In this document: piece by piece, positions 5,376-8,125 of the stretch
Layout: each line of letters opens with the position of its first letter
How positions within the stretch are numbered: position 1 is the first letter of the stretch
NCBI GenBank assembly: GCA_019312695.1
Contig: JAFDCT010000014.1
Span: 1 to 8,125 of the forward strand
Direction of reading: 5' to 3'
DNA length: 8,125 bases
Origin: Deltaproteobacteria bacterium
GTDB taxonomy: Bacteria > Desulfobacterota > Desulfobulbia > Desulfobulbales > BM004
The notes under the pieces: generated by a model
What the model saw: the letters and a program-made list of their open reading frames with translations, nothing else
Databases searched by the model: none
Told to the model about the DNA's origin: nothing
Made by a program: the position numbers and the translations under genes

Positions 5376-5553
5376 TGGTGAAAGAAATTAAGAGGGAATC
5401 TAAAGAGAAAAAAAATCAACCGTAAAGACCTCGCACCTTTTCAAGCTAAAAGACGGCCGGACAATAAAAAGAATAGTATACCCCATGTTCAGGAACGGTT
5501 TGTTGTCAGGTCGTATTACCCATCTGACGGATGTGACTGAAAAGCAGATTTGA
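5375..5553 (+). pseudogene. Frameshifted fragment of a PAS/PAC sensor domain
   Basis: An ATG at 5375 overlaps the preceding TAA and reads MVKEIKRESKEKKNQP before a TAA at 5423. An A8 run (5408-5415) lies in this frame. A -1 shift there joins the frame ending at TGA 5551, which reads FKLKDGRTIKRIVYP, then MFRNGLLSGRITHLTDVTEK, then QI. The LKDGR, Y-P, G-x-x-x-GRI and DVTEK spacing is the PAC half of a PAS domain as found in sensor kinases and cyclic-di-GMP enzymes. Only about 45 residues of the domain remain, with no N-terminal half, kinase or GGDEF part. After the TGA the frame stays open for 18 more codons starting EEM, so the TGA may itself be a mutation. Most likely a remnant of a larger signalling gene; a product made by slippage at A8 is possible. 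Confidence 0.5.
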
Positions 5554-5609
5554 GAGGAAATGAATGGGCTCCCCGTTCTTCAGCTGTCATCCGTTTTTGC
5601 TTTCCGTTA

Positions 5610-5631
5610 ATAAATAACACGTTTTATTTAT
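5610..5631. repeat. 8-bp AT inverted repeat
   Basis: ATAAATAA (5610-5617) and TTATTTAT (5624-5631) are perfect inverted repeats around a 6-base loop CACGTT. The stem contains no G or C and no T-run follows, so it is a weak terminator at best; an operator or a remnant end are alternatives. Confidence 0.3.
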
Positions 5632-5795
5632 AGATGAATCACGGCTGACAAGGGAAATGATTAATGACACGACACTTGATCCGTGCCTTACGTTCTCTAT
5701 ATTCTTCTCGTAGTTCTTAATGCTCGTTCTCCTTTGATCACTTTAATCATTTAAGACTCTTGTAAATTTTACCACAGGAAGCTAGATTAACTCAT

Positions 5796-5825
5796 TTCAT
5801 ACATAAAATATCGAAAAGGTATAAA
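5796..5825 (+). promoter_or_regulatory. Candidate promoter of the amidohydrolase gene
   Basis: TTCATA (5796-5801) and TATAAA (5820-5825) are separated by 18 bases and lie 36 bases before the ATG at 5862, giving a leader of about 30 bases. The -10 box is a 5-of-6 match and the -35 box a 4-of-6 match. GAGGAGA (5854-5860) then forms a strong ribosome site directly before the start. Confidence 0.4.
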
Positions 5826-5861
5826 ATGTTACCAATGTGATGCAGGGACTGACGAGGAGAT

Positions 5862-7067
5862 ATGGGGAGCAAGGAAGATTTACTTTTTAAACCGGATGAT
5901 AAACTGACCGAATGGATGCGTGATATCCGCCGAACAATCCACCAACATCCTGAACTGGCAAACGAGGAGCACCACACCCAGCGCTACATCTGCGAAAAGT
6001 TGCGCAAACTGGGGATTCCATTCCGCTCAGAAGGTTTACATACTGGTGTTGTTGCAACCATAGGACCTTCCCCGGCTGAAAACCCGGATGCGCGCTGTGT
6101 TGCACTGCGCGCCGATCTGGATGGGTTGCCTGTTGATGAAAAAACCGGACTTTCTTTTGCCTCAAAGCTTCCCGGTCGCATGCATGCCTGCGGACATGAC
6201 GGGCATGTAGCCATGCTACTGGGTGCAGCGGCAATGTTGCAGCATGTCGAAATTCCGGGCAGGGTTATACTTCTCTTTCAACCGGCGGAAGAATCTGGGG
6301 AAGGAGCTCTGGAAATGATTGAAGACGGTGCTTTTGCAGGTGTCCAGGCCATATTTGCCGGGCATATAGACCGCCATTTCAGAGTCGGCCAGATTGCTGC
6401 TGAACCCGGCCTGATATGTGCCTACACTGACAAATTTGAGATCAAGGTATGCGGCCGGGGCGGACATGCCGCCCGTCCCCACGAAACAATTGACGCCATA
6501 GTTGTTGCCAGTCTCCTGGTCATGAGCATCCAGACCCTTGTTTCACGCGAAATAAACCCGTCCTACCCGACTGTTGTGAGTGTCGGCCGTTTCAGCGGCG
6601 GGTCCGCCTATAATGTCATTGCCGAAGAAGCAGTTCTCGAAGGCACTATCCGGGCCACCCATCCGGAGATCCGGGCCCAGATCATTGACGGGCTGGAAAG
6701 AATGGTCCGGGCCATGGACGGGCTTTACAATGCCAAAACAACAATACATTTCCGTGATGGACTTCCACCTGTTATCAACCATCCGATTGCAGCAGGAATT
6801 GCCAGGAGTGCCGCAAAAAAGATTGTCGGCAAGGACGGTGTTGTCAAACAGCTTCATCCCAGTTTAGGAGGAGAGGATTTTGCATATTATCTGCAAAAGG
6901 TACCAGGCTGCCTTGTACGATTTGGAGCCGGACATCCTGAGCTGCCCAATATTCCGGCCCACAGTCCTTATTTTGATTTCGATGAAGGTGTCTTACCTGT
7001 CGGTGCCGCATTTCTTGCCCAGGTAGCCTGGCAGACACTACAACATAAAGATTTTCTTACTGCTTAA
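5862..7067 (+). CDS. M20D-family amidohydrolase (N-acyl amino acid / hippurate hydrolase type)
   Basis: This 401-residue cytosolic metallopeptidase-fold enzyme hydrolyses the amide bond of N-acyl or N-aryl amino acids; the exact substrate cannot be read from sequence. The N-terminus has RRTIHQHPELANEE, followed by VALRADLDGLPVDEKTG. The metal site shows MHACGHDGH (Cys110, His112), QPAEESGEGA (Glu143, Glu144), AGHID (His168) and HSPYFDFDE (His367). The dimerisation domain carries GRGGHAARPH (His202) and NVIAEEAVLEGTIRA, and the catalytic domain returns with LGGEDFAYYLQKVPG. Length and order match hippurate hydrolases and plant ILR1-type auxin-conjugate hydrolases. One variation: the segment after His168 reads IDRHFRVG where relatives usually have a Pro-Val-Gly motif. 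No signal peptide is present. GAGGAGA just before the ATG supports the start. A YbdK/GCS2 ligase gene follows 71 bp downstream in the same direction. Confidence 0.92.
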   Translation: MGSKEDLLFKPDDKLTEWMRDIRRTIHQHPELANEEHHTQRYICEKLRKLGIPFRSEGLHTGVVATIGPSPAENPDARCVALRADLDGLPVDEKTGLSFASKLPGRMHACGHDGHVAMLLGAAAMLQHVEIPGRVILLFQPAEESGEGALEMIEDGAFAGVQAIFAGHIDRHFRVGQIAAEPGLICAYTDKFEIKVCGRGGHAARPHETIDAIVVASLLVMSIQTLVSREINPSYPTVVSVGRFSGGSAYNVIAEEAVLEGTIRATHPEIRAQIIDGLERMVRAMDGLYNAKTTIHFRDGLPPVINHPIAAGIARSAAKKIVGKDGVVKQLHPSLGGEDFAYYLQKVPGCLVRFGAGHPELPNIPAHSPYFDFDEGVLPVGAAFLAQVAWQTLQHKDFLTA

Positions 7068-7138
7068 ACTGGAATTCCGAACTTTGTAAGCTACTGTCGT
7101 TCTTATAAAGCAAGAGAAAATAATACGAGACAGGAACA

Positions 7139-8125
7139 ATGATAGAGTTCAAGACCAGCGAACCTTTTTCTCTCGGGGTAGAAATAGAACTGCAGATACT
7201 TGATACAAAAAGTTACAACCTTATTCCCATGGCTCCTGAAATACTGGCCATGGTGCCAGACGATTTACAGGATCGCATAAAACCTGAATTCATTCGTTCC
7301 ATGATAGAGGTTAACACCGAAGTCTGCGCCAATATGGACCAGGTCAAGGACAATCTTAAGCAGCTTATCCTGAAGGCTGAAGAACTGACGCATAAAAATG
7401 ACTGCCTCCTTTATGCTGCCAGCCTACACCCCTTTGCCCGGTATAGAGATCAAATACTCTCATCACATCCCCGCTACATACGCATCATGGATGATCTGCA
7501 GCTAGTTGGCCGGCGGTTCATCACCCAGGGGTTGCATGTACATGTTGGTATGGCTGACCATGATGCTGCCATAAGGGTTTGTGACAGTATCCGTCTCTTC
7601 TTGCCAATACTCCTGGCTTTGACCTGTTCCTCGCCATATTATGAAGGAATTGATACCGGTCTCCATTCATACCGGGCCAAACTTTTCGAAGCCCTGCCTC
7701 TGGCGGGCATGCCCGATCAGCTTGAAAGCTGGGACAAATACCTGGAAATGGTCGAGCTCCTCACCAATACAGGCATAATAACCTCTGTCCGGGATTTGTG
7801 GTGGGATGTACGTCCGCATCCGGATTTCGGCACCATTGAAATCCGCATCTGTGATCTGCCCTCGACCTTCAACGAAATACTTGCCATTGTCGCCCTTATT
7901 CAAGGACTGGTGGCAGAAGTAACTGAATCGGACAAGCACCTTAATCCGAACATGCAGGTGCTGAAAAGCAACAAGTGGCAGGCGGCCCGCTACGGCCTCG
8001 AAGGCACCTTTGTCTACCCCCTGCTGCAGAAGCGCATTTCCATGCGGGAGGCGGCAGGGGAGATTTTTGCCAAGGCAAAGCCGACCATGGAAAAACTGGG
8101 AACTGACCGCTACCTCACTGAACTC
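7139..8125 (+). CDS. ybdK: GCS2-type carboxylate-amine ligase, 3' end beyond window
   Basis: The frame from the ATG at 7139 is open for 329 codons to the right edge with no stop. E. coli YbdK has about 370 residues, so roughly 40 are missing. The product matches the glutamate-cysteine ligase family 2: LGVEIELQILD (Glu15, Glu17), RSMIEVNTEVC (Glu57), QGLHVHVGMAD (His133, His135), HSYRAKLFEALPLAGMP and WWDVRPHPDFGTIEIRICD (Glu234, Arg236). These motifs line the ATP, metal and substrate sites of a gamma-glutamylcysteine-synthetase fold. YbdK itself has only weak glutamate-cysteine ligase activity, so the true carboxylate and amine partners are unknown. AGGA at 7132-7135 lies 3 bases before the ATG, a short but usable spacing. 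It follows the M20D amidohydrolase by 71 bp, with a TATAAA (7104-7109) but no well-spaced -35 in the gap, so read-through transcription is likely. The protein is cytosolic. Confidence 0.9.
   Translation, partial: MIEFKTSEPFSLGVEIELQILDTKSYNLIPMAPEILAMVPDDLQDRIKPEFIRSMIEVNTEVCANMDQVKDNLKQLILKAEELTHKNDCLLYAASLHPFARYRDQILSSHPRYIRIMDDLQLVGRRFITQGLHVHVGMADHDAAIRVCDSIRLFLPILLALTCSSPYYEGIDTGLHSYRAKLFEALPLAGMPDQLESWDKYLEMVELLTNTGIITSVRDLWWDVRPHPDFGTIEIRICDLPSTFNEILAIVALIQGLVAEVTESDKHLNPNMQVLKSNKWQAARYGLEGTFVYPLLQKRISMREAAGEIFAKAKPTMEKLGTDRYLTEL

Larger units (their letters stand above)
5554..5861. other. 308-bp AT-rich intergenic region
   Basis: No intact gene is seen. The first 50 bases continue the decayed PAS-gene frame to a TAA at 5608. 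An all-AT 8-bp hairpin follows at 5610-5631, then featureless AT-rich DNA, and finally the promoter candidate and ribosome site of the amidohydrolase gene. Confidence 0.5.

Noticed and set aside
5078..5419. 113-codon minus-strand reading frame opposite the orphan ORF
   Set aside because: It is the antisense of an AT-rich plus-strand frame, is rich in Phe, Leu and Ser without a proper domain pattern, and has no convincing ribosome site.

Overview
The window most resembles a chromosomal stretch from a moderately AT-rich Gram-negative anaerobe or microaerophile, probably a Desulfobacterota (former Deltaproteobacteria) relative. This is inferred from gene content only: a DUF3108-type exported protein paired with a small acidic protein, a cytochrome bd-like oxidase with a c-type heme domain, and a GCS2-type carboxylate-amine ligase. 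Coding regions are compact with good Shine-Dalgarno sites, while the intergenic DNA is strongly AT-rich. No genus can be named from the sequence.

Layout. Positions 1-83 hold the last 26 codons of a plus-strand gene, followed by a hairpin terminator. Positions 176-1342 carry a convergent minus-strand two-gene operon: a secreted DUF3108-like protein, then a small hypothetical protein 21 bp downstream. A 650-bp AT-rich gap follows with a 12-bp palindrome, a weak hairpin and a doubtful 25-codon ORF. A DUF493/YbeD gene (1993-2256) comes next and may be translated from a leaderless transcript. After a 313-bp gap with a 7-bp inverted repeat comes the centrepiece, a two-gene operon (2570-4917) overlapping by one base.

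Both operon products look like paralogs of CydA, the cytochrome bd catalytic subunit, and no CydB is present. By eye, the heme ligands appear to be divided between them. The first protein keeps the low-spin heme b558 His/Met pair. The second keeps the high-spin-site His, the two helix-3 glutamates and the Glu-x-Gly-Arg-x-Pro motif, has lost the b558 ligands, and ends in a CxxCH cytochrome c domain where TM9 would be. Neither has the long Q-loop that binds quinol. This fits a bd-superfamily oxygen reductase fed by cytochrome c or another periplasmic donor instead of quinol.

Positions 4918-5861 form an AT-rich accessory island. It holds a foldable segment ending in T8, an orphan 88-codon ORF without a good start, and a fragment of a PAS/PAC sensor domain reached only through a -1 shift at an A8 run. 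Normal coding density resumes with an M20D amidohydrolase (5862-7067) and a YbdK/GCS2 ligase that runs off the right edge (7139-8125). These two lie 71 bp apart in the same direction and may form a transcription unit that hydrolyses and forms amide bonds on small molecules.
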